From Toxonevra muliebris (taxonomy: Eukaryota > Arthropoda > Insecta > Diptera > Pallopteridae), in contig OY829326.1 in NCBI GenBank assembly GCA_963691655.1, forward strand, positions 72,161,235-72,225,234: a stretch of 64,000 nt of DNA. Reading direction: 5' to 3'. The position numbers and the translations under genes are program-made. Under the pieces are notes generated by a model. It did no database searches, was not told where the DNA came from, and saw only the letters and a list, made by a program, of their open reading frames with translations. Below, one piece after another: positions 53,521-64,000 of the stretch (its first letter is position 1; every line of letters begins with the position of its first letter).

Positions 53521-56500
53521 AGACCATATTCTTCCACTTCAGGCCATTGGAATCATTAAGTGATTTTGTGAGTGTCTAATCCAAATATCTAAGTGAGTTT
53601 CTAGTCTAAATATTATCACTCAAATCAATTAGGCCATCTTTCGAGATTCTACTTTCGTACGTGAATCACAGTTAAGCATTTGTATGGCAGATGAATTACG
53701 GTTTTATTATCCTTATTATCACAGTTTCTCAAATCTAGCCTTTCTGCATGTTTTTCAATGAGGCAATACTCTAAGTTGTGTGTTTATTGGTAAAGATGAT
53801 GGAACTGCTTAAATATAAAACATTTCTTAAATATCAAATATTTCTTAAAGAAAAGACTTAAAGAAAATACTCGGTTTAAATTTTAAACCAGATTTATCGT
53901 ATTAAGTTTAACATTAAATAAAAATATTGTGCGAACGCTTCTATGTTGATAACTCTTAACTAGTGTTTTTAGAATTGAAACAGCCCTGCCGTCATAGAGT
54001 GTAGCGCTTTATAATTGCTTTTTTGAAAAAGGATTATGAATTATAAACAGGGTGTAACTTTTGAGGTATATGTATATGTAAATTGGCACGTAATTAATGA
54101 TTCATGTCAACTTTGAATGAAATGAAAAATCTTTTAAGAATAAAATACTGTATAGCATATTTTAAAAGGAGAAGCTTTTCAATGTTATTCATCTATGCTT
54201 AGTAAAACTATTTTTTGTTCTTTTATGATTTATCCTCTAGAGAAAATTCGTAACAGTTCCGAATAAATAAAAATGTGTTTATTTTAGTATAAGACTGGGT
54301 CAATCACCATTAAAACTAACTTAAACCAATTAATTTGCTTGCATTAAGCATCTGTTCTTAGCTGATTGTCAAAGCTGGTATTACTTCACCGCCAAAAATA
54401 TTAAAAACAAAACAAAAATATATAATAATTTTCTAGATTGAACTCTTCTTCAATTCATAATAGGTCAATAAAACTGACTTGTGTCAATGTTTTACTCTCT
54501 CCAAGTGACCTATAATCGAAATTATACATACCTACATCACCGAAATGTCCTTTCCTTCGAATGTGATCCAGGCAAATTGATTTTATCTCAAAAGAAATAC
54601 TATTTTAATTTTTTATTCCTTCATTATTGCCTCAAATATAAGATTCCTTTAATAACTAATGTCATTGACAACACCCACAAAATCACTTAATTTCGTAAGA
54701 TTTTTTCCACCAGAACAGCAGTGCATGAAGCATGCAGCCACTTGTGTGCCACAGCAATCCTGAAAAACTATTTAAGCATAAAATATACAAAATTAGTTTG
54801 GCTTATTGACTGATGATTAAAGTATTTTCATGCCACTCTCACCACCATAAACTCAAATGAATAATTCATAAATATGTAATGGTGAAAAGGACATCAACTT
54901 CAGAAATATCTAGAGATATACACACCCAAATGCCAAATAGAATTTACTAACGCATTAAGTGAATACTTTTAATGTAAGGGAGAGAGAGAAAAAGATAATC
55001 TGCAACCGGCACTCGAACCAAGAAGGAGGAGGATGAAAGAATTAATGAGCAAAAGTTTTATTTACAATGATTGGACAAAATTATTTCAGATATAAGTAGA
55101 AAAATCAAAAAGAAAATAGCGCAAATAATAAATTCGTGTTTAATTAGAGAAAAACGAAAGAAAGAAAAAAAGAAACAGTTGTGGGAGCAGCAGCAAAAGG
55201 ACACAATTCATTACAAGGAGACGACTTGCAGTTAAACATTTATGCATGTCCTGCTCGTCTATCATAATTCTCATAATTTCATTTATTTGCAATGATTTCT
55301 TCTTTTATTTCGTTTTTTTTTTCTTTTTGGTTTTGCACAACTTTATTGTGTATTTATTATTAGAGAGAATATAGTGAAATTGTTAAGTCATTTGAGTACA
55401 TCAATCATGCCGAAAGACATTTGAGTTAATAGCCAAGGATAATAACTGAATGAAGGAATTGTATCTATATAAATTATATGGGGATGTATTTGTATTGGAC
55501 AAGTGCATGTCAAATGATGAATTACATTTCATTTGCCTTTTTGTCTACAGCTATAAAGAATTTTTGCTTTTGAATTTATTTATATTTGAGTTTTATACTT
55601 AGGTATATCTTTTTGCATTGTCATAGTTTCCTATCATTATGTGTTTAAAAAAAAAAATTCAATTAATTTATGTAGGTGTTCTCAAGTTCTATGTATTATA
55701 AAGTTATTTATCCTAACAAAATTAAACAAAAATTAAAAAAAATGGAAACAAGGTCCCTACAATCTCTTTCCAAAGACACCACAAACTTCCAAGTCAGTTG
55801 TATAGTTTCGGCCCAGTTGTGCTTATAAAACTTTCTTTGTCACAATATACGAGTACATGCATTCTAAATGTGTTAATTTTCTAACTAATAAGTAAAAAAT
55901 TATATAAATCTGTTGACAAATTTACAATCGTTCGAAAAATTAACATAAAGTTTACTTACATACGCTTAAAAAAACTTTAAAATTCCCCCCCTAATAAACC
56001 GAAAATATCAAATCAAAATTAATGAAAACTTTTAATAAACTTGTTCCAAATCGAGTGAAATTAATTTTTCATTTACTAAGCACAGCTGTTTCTGTTTTTG
56101 TTTCAACTTAAAAATTCAATTCAACGCCATAATTTGATATAATTTCTTTCCCTACAAATAATTTTAGTTATGGTTTATTTTCTTTTCTATCATAAAAAAC
56201 TTAACATTTTTTTATTTTTATTTGCAGTACAGACGCGTGTTAAAATAATAGGGAAGCATTTTAAAATTCATGTTTCTTTTATGATTCACATTAAATTTTT
56301 TGTAAGTTTGTGCAGCTTATCAGCAAAAAAAAGAATAATTACTACTTCAGCGCGATTTAATTAGTTTCTTTTATGGTTTCAAAGTGAAATTCTAAAAAAA
56401 TAAATCGTGCAGATGAGTGATAGAAGTTTTCATGACAATAGCAGAATTATTTAATAAAGAGTAATATTAATAAAAAACAATTGTAATTCAGTTTCAGAGT

Positions 56501-56710
56501 GATAGATTTCTGAATAATTTCAGAATTTCAATAGGAGAAATTTGATTATTGCGTTAAATCCCTAATTTTTGGGGACACCGAGTATCAACAGCAGGTTCAG
56601 ATCTGTGGCTTTGGCACTATTTTTCAAGTTCCAGAGCCTAGAAAGCCAGAAATGAGCAGCTGGCATTACAGAATTTTTAATTTACTATTGGTGTTTTCAA
56701 AATTCAGGAT
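53521..56710. other. Non-coding, AT-rich; no gene recognised
   Basis: No frame with a domain, no element ends and no clear repeats. The frames at 54481-54690 and 56170-56364 are low-complexity Phe/Leu/Lys-rich. Confidence 0.45.
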
Positions 56711-56712
56711 TA

Positions 56713-58009
56713 AAGCGCGGTTCACGCAAAATTGGCACGCAGGAAAGTTGCTGTATCTTTTTAACCAGAACACTCAGAATAACAAATAATGCATTAAATG
56801 ATAAGTTTAATATTGTGTTTTAATACTATAATATTAAAAGATTTAAATTTCTTTGTTGTGCAAAAAGTTCCGGGTATTCCTTTAAATGGACCCCATCAAC
56901 CTTTGAACATCCGCTCTGGATACTTTTGCGGCTATTTGATTCCATTTTAGTAACATTGAATTCACATTTTTGACAATACTTGTATTTTTTCCAACTTATA
57001 TTTTGTAATAGTCCAGTATTTTTCGATCGGTCGAAGCTGGGGGAAATTGGGTGGATTCATATATTTGGGCATTACATCTACTTCATTTGTCTGATGCCAA
57101 TCCATGGTTTTCTTAGAGTAGTGGCAACTGGCTAAATCAGGCCAAAACTTCACTGGCGAATGGTGGTGAAGAACAAATGGCAATAGTCGTTTCGAAAGGC
57201 GCTCTTTGATGTAAATATCAGACGTCATAGAAGAGGATGTCACAAATGCCCTGGATTTGAGACCACAGCTGCAAATAGCCTGCCACACTATTGCTTTCTT
57301 TGCAAATTTATCCATTTTTATATACTTGAATTTTGAGGGTACATTACCACGATTCGTTGCCATACAAAATGTTTGACCTGGAAGCTGTTTAAGATCAAAT
57401 TTTACGTATGATTCGTCATCCACAATATTGCATCCATTGAATTTGGTCAAAACATTATTATAAAGAAGGCGAACACGTTTTTTGGCCAGCAAATTCTGTT
57501 TGTCTGTTCTATTTGGATATTTTATAGCACGATAGCACGTTAGCCCAGCTGTTATGCGTATTCGTCTAGCAATACTTTTGCTGGTATTGAGTTTTTTGGC
57601 ACGATCGCTATCCGATAGTCCCGGATTGCTTTTGATGGACCTCAAGATCTTTGCCTTTAATTTTAGGTTGGTGGTTTTCGTTTTGTTCACAACTTTTTTA
57701 GCTCTTTCAACACTAAGAGTTTCTTTTTATCGTTTTATAACTCTACATACCGTTCTTTTGGCGATATTTAACACTTTCACAATCTTTGAACCAGACCACG
57801 ACGGATTTTTAATAAATTTGTTCACAATCAATTTTCTATTTGCAGCTTCCATTGTGCACACAATCACCAACTTGCTATCAATTAATATGAAAAATTGATC
57901 AACTAACGGTAACGATATTGTAAACAAATCCCAGTAATTTTTTGTTCTTATGACTTGGGGCGACGTGGTGACCACAACAAAGCGTGCCAATTTGGCGTGA
58001 ACCGCGCTT
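56713..58009 (-). mobile_element. Complete DD37E mariner-type element (ITmD37E-like), 1297 bp
   Basis: Inverted repeats AAGCGCGGTTCACGC, then AAAATTGGCACGC (right end: CAAATTGGCACGC), match over 28 bp with one mismatch. TA flanks both ends (56711-56712 and 58010-58011). One transposase gene occupies the minus strand with a single stop and one frameshift. Good TIR conservation and few lesions make it among the youngest coding elements of the window. Confidence 0.95.
56882..57852 (-). pseudogene. DD37E mariner-type transposase, nearly intact
   Basis: The start Met (57850-57852) opens MEAANRKLIVNKFIKNPSWS, then GSKIVKVLNIAKRTVCRVIK (first HTH). A single in-frame TAA (57727-57729) interrupts, after which the same frame runs on: SIKSNPGLSDSDRAKKLNTS (second HTH), FNGCNIVDDESYVKFDLKQL (first Asp), FWPDLASCHYSKKTMDW (second Asp) and NFPQLRPIEKYWTITK (Glu, 37 residues after the second Asp). 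A frameshift near 56968 ends this frame early. The next frame supplies NVNSMLLKWNQIAAKVSRAD and VQRLMGSI to a stop at 56882. Total about 323 codons, the expected length. Two lesions only. Confidence 0.94.
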
Positions 58010-58011
58010 TA

Positions 58012-58250
58012 TGTGCCCTTTTCGGAAATAAAAGATTAGATATACTGCCTCACCTAATCCCCAAATATGGCTATTTAACCAAAAGTTACTCCAAAACCTG
58101 AAATCGGTCTGATTTATTTTAAGCGTCAACAAATCTAGAAGATTTGCCCTTTGTAATTTCAGTAACGGACAAGAGCTTAAATTTTGCGAGATTGTCAAAT
58201 AGAAGAAATTTACCGTTCACGTTTTAAAAATTTTGGATATCGCAGGCATA
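58012..58250. other. No gene recognised
   Basis: Short spacer between the DD37E element and a MITE. Confidence 0.4.
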
Positions 58251-58549
58251 GGGGAGTATACTACCCGAGATGGTGCGAAATATCGATGTTTTCAAATCGT
58301 TGTAAATGAGAAACAAGTGGTTTTTTGTGAATCGTATCCACAGTCCCGAAAAAAATGGTTTCGAGAAAAACGAGCTTAAAGATTTACAAACATGGTACTT
58401 ACAAATGATGTAACTTACGGTTAATCAGCGATTCCAGGACCATACCAGATCAGACTCCTTCTTTCTCATAAAACTAGTTGTCTACATCAAAAATATTTAA
58501 TAAAAAAAAAAAAATCGATTTTTCGGACCATCTCGGGTAGAATACCCCT
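58251..58549. mobile_element. MITE with about 36-bp TIRs and TA duplication, 299 bp
   Basis: The left end GGGGAGTATACTACCCGAG and the right end, reverse complemented AGGGGTATTCTACCCGAG, both continue into ATGGT(G/C)CGAAA(T/A)ATCGAT. TA lies outside both ends (58249-58250 and 58550-58551). No coding capacity. Palindromic GAGTATACTAC in the tip. Ends suggest Tc1/mariner-type mobilisation. Confidence 0.8.
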
Positions 58550-58551
58550 TA

Positions 58552-59194
58552 AGAACCTTAAAACAGAAAACACCCGAAGTAAAGGAATACGAATGAGTAA
58601 AATCTGTAAGTCTCATTTCCTTAAATTTATCATTTAAACCGTGAAAGTTCAAACTCTCAAATGGGTTCCAACTTTAAATTTTACACAATTTTATTTCAAG
58701 TAATCCAAATTTCTGGACTTTGACTTTCATTATTGTTTTTAAAAGTAGGTGAAAACGTTTTCTGAATAGCAGGGATAACAGATAAAAAAAATATTTCAAT
58801 ATATCCTGAACTGTAAAGATTATCCATTTATCGCATATGATTTTCCACTACTCCTGTCCAAAATTAGCTAAATGCAGTAAAAACACCTTAGGGCTGATAT
58901 AAGGCATCTTCGGAAATACATAGCGAAGCCTGAGTCCTGTGTGGCCTGATGGACAACCATTTAACTTAACTATATTCTATAATATCGTCGAAGCCTGTCG
59001 TGACCAAGAAATATATAACCAAAAGTGATGGGGTCGATCTTCCTCGCGATTTTGACAAAATTTTGCTCATAGTGAATATTTGATAAAGGGTGGACTTAAC
59101 TGACTTGTAGCCACATCTAAAAGATTGAAATAACTTGTGAATGATGAACCTCAATCTCTGATAAAATACGTACTTTCATGCTTTACGAAAAATA
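58552..59194. other. No gene recognised
   Basis: AT-rich spacer. A short minus-strand frame (58966-59154) has no domain. Confidence 0.4.
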
Positions 59195-59425
59195 CTTTTT
59201 CTTTTCATTTTTTATGTTACAATAGCCCATGGAGGACCTAAACCGAACTTTTCGCAGCTATTCATGTTGTGCGAGATATATTTGTAGACAAATGGAATGG
59301 ACCTCCTGCTAAGGCTGTTTTTCTTTTTGCCAATGTTAGACAAGAAGTGGTGATGAGTAACGAACCCGGGCACCCTTCGTAGTAGTCCAGCATATTAACC
59401 ACTACCGCTCCCGCTATTGTCTAGA
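59195..59425 (-). mobile_element. tRNA-derived SINE, family 3 (copy 2)
   Basis: On the minus strand the head is GCGGGAGCGGTAGTGGTTAA (A box), then TATGCTGGACTACTACG and the B-box-like GCCCGGGTTCGTTACTC. The 3' end reads TTTAGGTCCTCCATGGGC, TATTGTAACATAAAAAATG and an A/G-rich tail. The order matches 19972-20270, with a shorter middle. The head resembles a tRNA more closely than the head of copy 1 does. Confidence 0.75.
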
Positions 59426-59443
59426 ATTGCCTCTAACAAGATA

Positions 59444-60698
59444 CAGTCTTTTCAACAAGAGTGTGTACGGCCTAAGTCCTTCAAAAAATGCCTCAATCAA
59501 AAAAAAAAAAATCACACATTATTTTAATACATTTTTTTGTCCAATGCGCTGACATATCAATTTAGTGTCCAGTTACCATAATTTTGAGTAATTTCGTGGA
59601 AATGCGAGGTCGTACTATTAACTGGCTTTTCGGCGTATGATTGCGACAAACTTCGTCATTTTCACTCAAGCTGCCATTTCAATTTGACAATGCTTTTATC
59701 ATTATTTCTGCTCATCTTAGGCTAAATAATTGCTTAAAAATTTTCAATGTGGTTAGTATCTGGAGATTGAGAGGCGCAGCCCAAAATTCTTATCCTAATT
59801 TCTTCTTTTCATTTACAGCACAAGCGACCTTGGTGTTTAGGGTCCTGTCCTCTTAAAGCACTCAATTTCGACTTCTTTCCCCAAATCAATTATTGGCAGA
59901 AAATAAGAGTCAATACTGATATAAATGGATTATGTACTGGATATCCAAATTTCTCGTAAAAATTATTATCCTGTCGAAACTGTGTTTTGAAAAGCATCCC
60001 CAACATGAGGTTTTCCTGGATGCTTAACAAATCTCAGAACCATCTTACTACCCTTAATGGGCAGGGCACGTTTTATGCTACCTGCCGTTCATAAAAAATA
60101 TTCTTCTGTCAAGGCCACATCGACCCAATGATTATCCATATGTTCGACAGCCCACTCCTGCCATTTTTTGTTTGTTTTGCCGTCAGTAAGAGTATGGTTA
60201 TGGTAACTCAGAATTCAATTTGAAATTTATTTAAACGACTTTGGATTGTATTAATGACATTCAGCGTCAGTTTTTGTTGGGCTGCTTCAAGTGTAAAGGT
60301 AGAAGTGGCTTCAGAAACTCATGCTATCACGGAATCCTGCTGCTTTGATGTTGCTCTAAAAGCACAATGATTTGGTAAGTCGTAAACATTGTGGTGTCTC
60401 AAAAAAAGCTGGTTAAATTTCTTTACGAACGCTTTCAACTTCTTAAGGTATTTGCAGCACCTCTCTAGGAAATTTTCGATTCCTTTGGATGTGAGCAAAG
60501 AATAACAGCTTAAAAACGTTTTGCATACGCGGAGCTTGATTTGAAAAATTGCTTATACAACGAAATTGTAATTGCGATTGTTTGAAAGGTTATACAGCAC
60601 TATTCACAATGAAATGTTAAATGATGAAAATAAAGTACAACTTGATACTTAAATTTGTTCGTACAATTAAGCAGAACACACTCTTGTTGAAAAGATTG
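59444..60698 (-). mobile_element. Tc1-like element, 1255 bp, with 23-bp TIRs and TA duplication
   Basis: The left end CAGTCTTTTCAACAAGAG and the right end, reverse complemented CAATCTTTTCAACAAGAG, continue to TGTGT, 23 bp with one mismatch. TA flanks both (59442-59443 and 60699-60700). A badly decayed transposase lies on the minus strand: KWQEWAVEHMDNHWVDV (about 60165-60115) matches the Tc1 block that precedes the first catalytic Asp. LGCASQSPDTNHIENF (about 59785-59735) matches W-[PA]-x-SPDLNPIENLW with the catalytic Glu. The contrast between well-kept TIRs and decayed coding suggests mobilisation in trans of an already defective copy. Confidence 0.85.
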
Positions 60699-60700
60699 TA

Positions 60701-61800
60701 TTTTTTATGAAATTTCAGTCTTGACTGATATTACTAATATGAGTTCTTCCTAATTCAGCCCAAGTTCGTCTACTTTTTTTATTATCTCTATGTTCATATG
60801 TCCAGAGACCCATATTAGAACAACGTTATACTGTCCGTAGTTCCCCAAGGCAACAGTAAAGGCACGATTTTATTAAATTAGATCAAGAGCCATTATTATC
60901 CGATACGATAGCGATATTTATTTTAAACGTATAATCTGCTTCTAGCATCATGCAGGCCTCTCAAATCGCTTCACAGTAGGTGAAGGATTTTTAGCATACC
61001 GTAAGTTACATCCACAAGATTAATTTTGGCCCATTTTCTATCAAGCTTTCGTTTGCAGGAATAGAATGCGAGGCTCAGATTATTCCAATCCATCTTAGAA
61101 TAATGAGCATAAGCATAACTCCTAAGAGTTGGTTAAGAGAGTCAACTTTTATTCATTGAGCGAGGTCTTTTAGTTCTCTTGGTGAAAAATCAACACTCTG
61201 TGGATCAGATACTGAGTTCTCGGAGTGCCTTTTGCATGATTTTAGTAATCCTTGGCTCTGGTGTATAAATTTTCAACAAAATCGGCCGGTCCATAAATGG
61301 GGCTCCAGAAAAAAATTTTTAATTTTCCCTGATTTTTGCAGCGGAGCCCCCTTTGGAATATATCTTAAATCGAATTAGAAGCCAAAAATTAGTTTTCTGG
61401 TCTAAAAAAACATGGTGTGTAAAATTTCAACGCAATCGGTCGCTCAGTAGAAGGAACAACCGTAATTTTTTTATATAAAAATAGGCTTCAAAAATAGTTT
61501 TCTTAGCACAAATCCTGGTATATAAAATTTCAATGAAATCAATAGGTCTATAGATGCTATGCGCAAGTTGTAAAAACATTCAAAGAAAAATACTACTGAG
61601 CAAAATTTAGTAAAAGTTGTATAAAACTGAAAATGCGGAGGTAGGGTCGTTGTTTTTTTTTAAGTTATGTCAGACATCTTGTACATTGATATTTGCAAAA
61701 GTTATGTAGCCAAAAGTACATCTATCTCTGTGTGTGTTGGCGATTTTTTACAATTTTATTAAATTGTATTGTATTTATTAAATTTTGCGCAAAAAACTGA
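60701..61800. other. Unassigned; contains a thrice-repeated motif
   Basis: A phrase like TGGTGTATAAATTTTCAACA, then AAATCGG(C/T)CGGTC(C/T)A, recurs near 61258, 61413 and 61517 with about 105-155-bp spacing, possibly old tandem units. No coding sequence is supported. The 5' part of the mariner relic may extend back to about 61660. Confidence 0.4.
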
Positions 61801-61818
61801 TTTAATGATGCGCGAACT

Positions 61819-62420
61819 TTGGAAACGTTGGAAAAGTGTTTCGGCAACGATTCTCTAAAGAAAACGGTCGTTCACGAGCGGTTCAAAAGTAGTCGTAAGT
61901 CAATCGAAGATGATGAACGCAGTGGCAGACCATCGACATCGAAAACCGATGAAAACGTTGATAAAGTAAAAGAAATTTTGGTCAATAATCGCAAATTAAC
62001 CATCAGAGAGTATTATTTGGGCATTATGAGGCGTTGCCGTGAAGCAGTTCGCCGAAAGAGACCAGAATTGTGGACAGAAAACTCGCGGATTTTGCACCAT
62101 GATAACGTACCGTCGCACAGTGCCATCATTATTTGTAATTTTTTGACGAAAAATGCAACAAATACCATCCAACAGCCACCGAATTCACCTGATTGGCTCC
62201 CTGTGACTTCTTTCTGTTCAATCGAGTTAAAAAACCATTACGGGGAACGCGTTTCAGCAGCCGCGAGGAAGTAATGGAAAAATCGCAAGAAGCACTGATG
62301 GCCATACCGAAAACCGAATATAAAAAATGTTTCGAGGATTGGATCAAGCGCTGGCATAAGTGTGTTGCAGTCGATGAGAATTACTTTCAAGGGGACAATA
62401 TAGATTTAGATGAATGAACT
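61819..62420 (+). pseudogene. mariner transposase relic with large internal deletion
   Basis: The N-terminal part reads TLEKCFGNDSLKKTVVHERF, then DDERSGRPSTSKTDENVDKV and NNRKLTIRE (mariner HTH region). It jumps directly to YYLGIMRRCREAVRRKRPEL, so the segment with the first catalytic Asp (about 100 or more codons) is missing although the frame stays open. LHHDNVPSHSA carries the second Asp. A frameshift after NSPDWL moves to APCDFFLFNRVKKPLRGTRF (third Asp in APCD). The C-terminus ends FQGDNIDLDE with a stop at 62415-62417. It belongs to the classical DD34D mariners (SETMAR-like). The right terminal repeat follows; the left one was not found. Confidence 0.9.
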
Positions 62421-62439
62421 TGTATTTTTAATTTTCTGA

Positions 62440-62470
62440 ATAAATTCCGGGAACTTTTTGATCAAGGTGG
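62440..62470 (-). repeat. Right terminal repeat of the mariner relic
   Basis: TTCCGGGAACTTTTTGATCA follows the stop codon at the usual distance and, reverse complemented, reads TGATCAAAAAGTTCCCGGAA, typical of mariner termini. No matching left repeat was found between 61640 and 61819. Confidence 0.65.
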
Positions 62471-63796
62471 TATGTACAAATTTTAAAATTTTAAAAAGCC
62501 TAAATTTTTAATGGGTGGCACAAAATTAGTGATGCATACTCTCCAAATGCACATGTGGAATGAATTGAAAAGCAATTGCAACTTATATTTGTCACTCCTA
62601 ATCAACTAAACAAATAGCTTTCTGAAAGAATTATGGCAACCCTAGACTACAGTGTAGCAACGACATTAATTAACTGCCACTGAATGCAAAACTTATGGTT
62701 GAAAAAAAAAAACGTATAGACATAAATAAATTAAAGAAATCTTATTTTATTAATGGGTCGCGTGATTTAATGTGTCTCTGTTTGTATCTTTCTATATATG
62801 TGTGTGTGTTTGTGTGTGCGAGTGTGGGTTACAGCAATTTACTCATAAATACATATATATAAAAACTATAGATAATTTGTGCTCTGTAGCATCAAAGTAG
62901 CATTTATCACAAAGTTGTGAAGTTGTGACTTGCGTATGCAGTTTTAAAATTATATTGAGGGTTTCTTTCTTGTCGCTTATTATTATTATTTTTTTTTCTA
63001 TTTTCTACTTTTTTTTTTTTTTGATAAACTATTATTAGGTTCTTTTCTTTTTTTCATTTCAAAGAAATCTTCATTAGGCGCCTTCAAATTATGCCTATGT
63101 ACCCATTTAATTTTCCCTTTTCCTTTCAATATATATGTCTGTGTGTGTGTGTGTTTTGTGATTTTGACTTCCTGTCATCAGTGATAATCATGCAATAAAG
63201 CCGCCCCAATGCTATTGTTGATGTTATGCTGCATGTGATTTGATAATTAATTTTCTCTTTACTATAATGCAATTAGATTTTTTGTCCATTCTGGTTGTGT
63301 AGAAGAAGAAGAAGAAGAATATTTTCATTATCTTGAAGTATGTTGTTGTAGTTCCACTAATGTATACAAAAAGGATAATAGGCTTCTTCAACTATTATAT
63401 CTTACGTATTAAAATTTTTGAATAGTAGTTGCTATGATTCCAATGATGACGTTGCCGATAACAAAGACCACCATGAAATCTTACCCAAATTTGAGGCTTT
63501 CACAAAATCTTTATCAAAATGCAAACGCATCGTAATCAGGAGACTTGCCTAATATATTTATGACCAGTACCATAAAATTTCCTCCTACGTATCTCAATAT
63601 TTATGTCTTTAAAATCAGAACCTACCATTAGTTGTTTATTGGAGATTTTGTTAAGTTAAAAGATTCGAAGGATCTTCCGAAAACAGTGGGACGATACACG
63701 TACTTTGTTTTGTATTGCCTCAGTGACGAATCAAGTTTCACATCTATACAAAAACACAAAAAGCTTCTTTCTGAAATTTTGTTTTTCATCCCAACT
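62471..63796. other. Non-coding, AT-rich; microsatellites
   Basis: GT microsatellites (about 62800-62826 and 63137-63155), a T-rich stretch (62980-63020) and a GAA run (63303-63319). The frame at 63632-63814 has no recognisable domain. Confidence 0.45.
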
Positions 63797-64000
63797 CTAG
63801 CCGATCTCTTGTAAGGCTATCCAGCGTTTTTTACATGTTACAAAACCTGTGCAAGGTTTAAACTTTTCATTGGCAGAATCCAAAAATTTATGCCTCATGT
63901 TTAGCTTTTTGAGATCCCACAGCATTTTACTCGACTTATTTAGAGTTATACTCTTAAAAAATGCATCCATTGAAATGCGGAATAGAAGCGGATAATGCAA
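63797..64000 (-). CDS. Unrecognised open frame running off the window edge
   Basis: Sixty-seven codons open to the window end on the minus strand, with charged and mixed composition (SITLNKSSKMLWDLKKLNMR, then KFKPCTGFVTCKKRWIALQE). It looks more protein-like than most frames here but I recognise no domain. It could be part of a decayed mobile-element ORF or an exon; the upstream context is outside the window. Confidence 0.2.
   Translation of the reverse strand: MHYPLLFRISMDAFFKSITLNKSSKMLWDLKKLNMRHKFLDSANEKFKPCTGFVTCKKRWIALQEIG

Noticed and set aside
55000..55030. B-box-like GGTTCGAGTGCC on the minus strand as a further SINE
   Set aside because: No A box, tail or module shared with the SINE families lies nearby.
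1..64000. CRISPR arrays, bacterial operons, rRNA genes
   Set aside because: No direct repeats with regular unique spacers, no prokaryotic gene organisation and no rRNA-like conserved blocks were seen. The content is eukaryotic.

Overview
This window looks like non-coding DNA from a dipteran insect, probably a brachyceran fly. The evidence is an AT-rich, compact-intron style of sequence, opa-like CAG/CAA microsatellites, CA/GT microsatellites, and a transposon content typical of fly genomes: several Tc1/mariner clades, hAT and pogo-type elements, RNase H-bearing non-LTR retrotransposons and tRNA-derived SINEs. No complete host gene is visible. The only convincing host coding sequence is a 40-codon terminal exon at 1-124, whose family I could not name. 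It is followed by a short 3' UTR with AATAAA signals. The remaining 63.6 kb is intergenic or intronic sequence densely seeded with mobile-element relics.

Layout. 0-13 kb: a SINE, two elements with CACTG-type ends and TAA duplications (one a 345-bp hairpin), a TTAA-flanked MITE, pieces of two LINE reverse transcriptases, a 575-bp MITE, a Tc1 relic and a perfect 90-bp direct repeat. 15.8-31.7 kb: a satellite-like zone built from two variants of a 15-bp unit in four arrays. These are interrupted by a hAT element with a perfect 8-bp target-site duplication, a SINE and a MITE, and between the arrays lie a tandem GC-rich repeat and a 1.9-kb palindrome carrying two inverted copies of the end of a transposon gene. 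29-38 kb: two dimeric SINEs, a foldback element, a LINE 3' end and a monomeric SINE with a perfect 13-bp duplication. 40-48 kb: a DD37D mariner (maT-like), a DD37E relic, a 2.1-kb pogo/Tigger-type element and a 1.05-kb hAT MITE containing a second nested MITE. 50-52 kb: a second LINE 3' end and a ~170-bp satellite. 56-62.5 kb: a nearly intact DD37E element, a MITE, a SINE, a Tc1 element and an internally deleted mariner.

The most interesting signal is the relation between SINEs and LINEs. The monomeric SINE shares its 3' tail with the LINE at 50.3-51.1 kb. The dimeric SINE has the same head module plus a second tRNA-like module, and ends with the 3' tail of the other LINE at 35.0-35.7 kb. This suggests that one SINE lineage changed its LINE partner by gaining a second tRNA-like module. 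All assignments rest on reading the sequence by eye; no alignments or searches were run.
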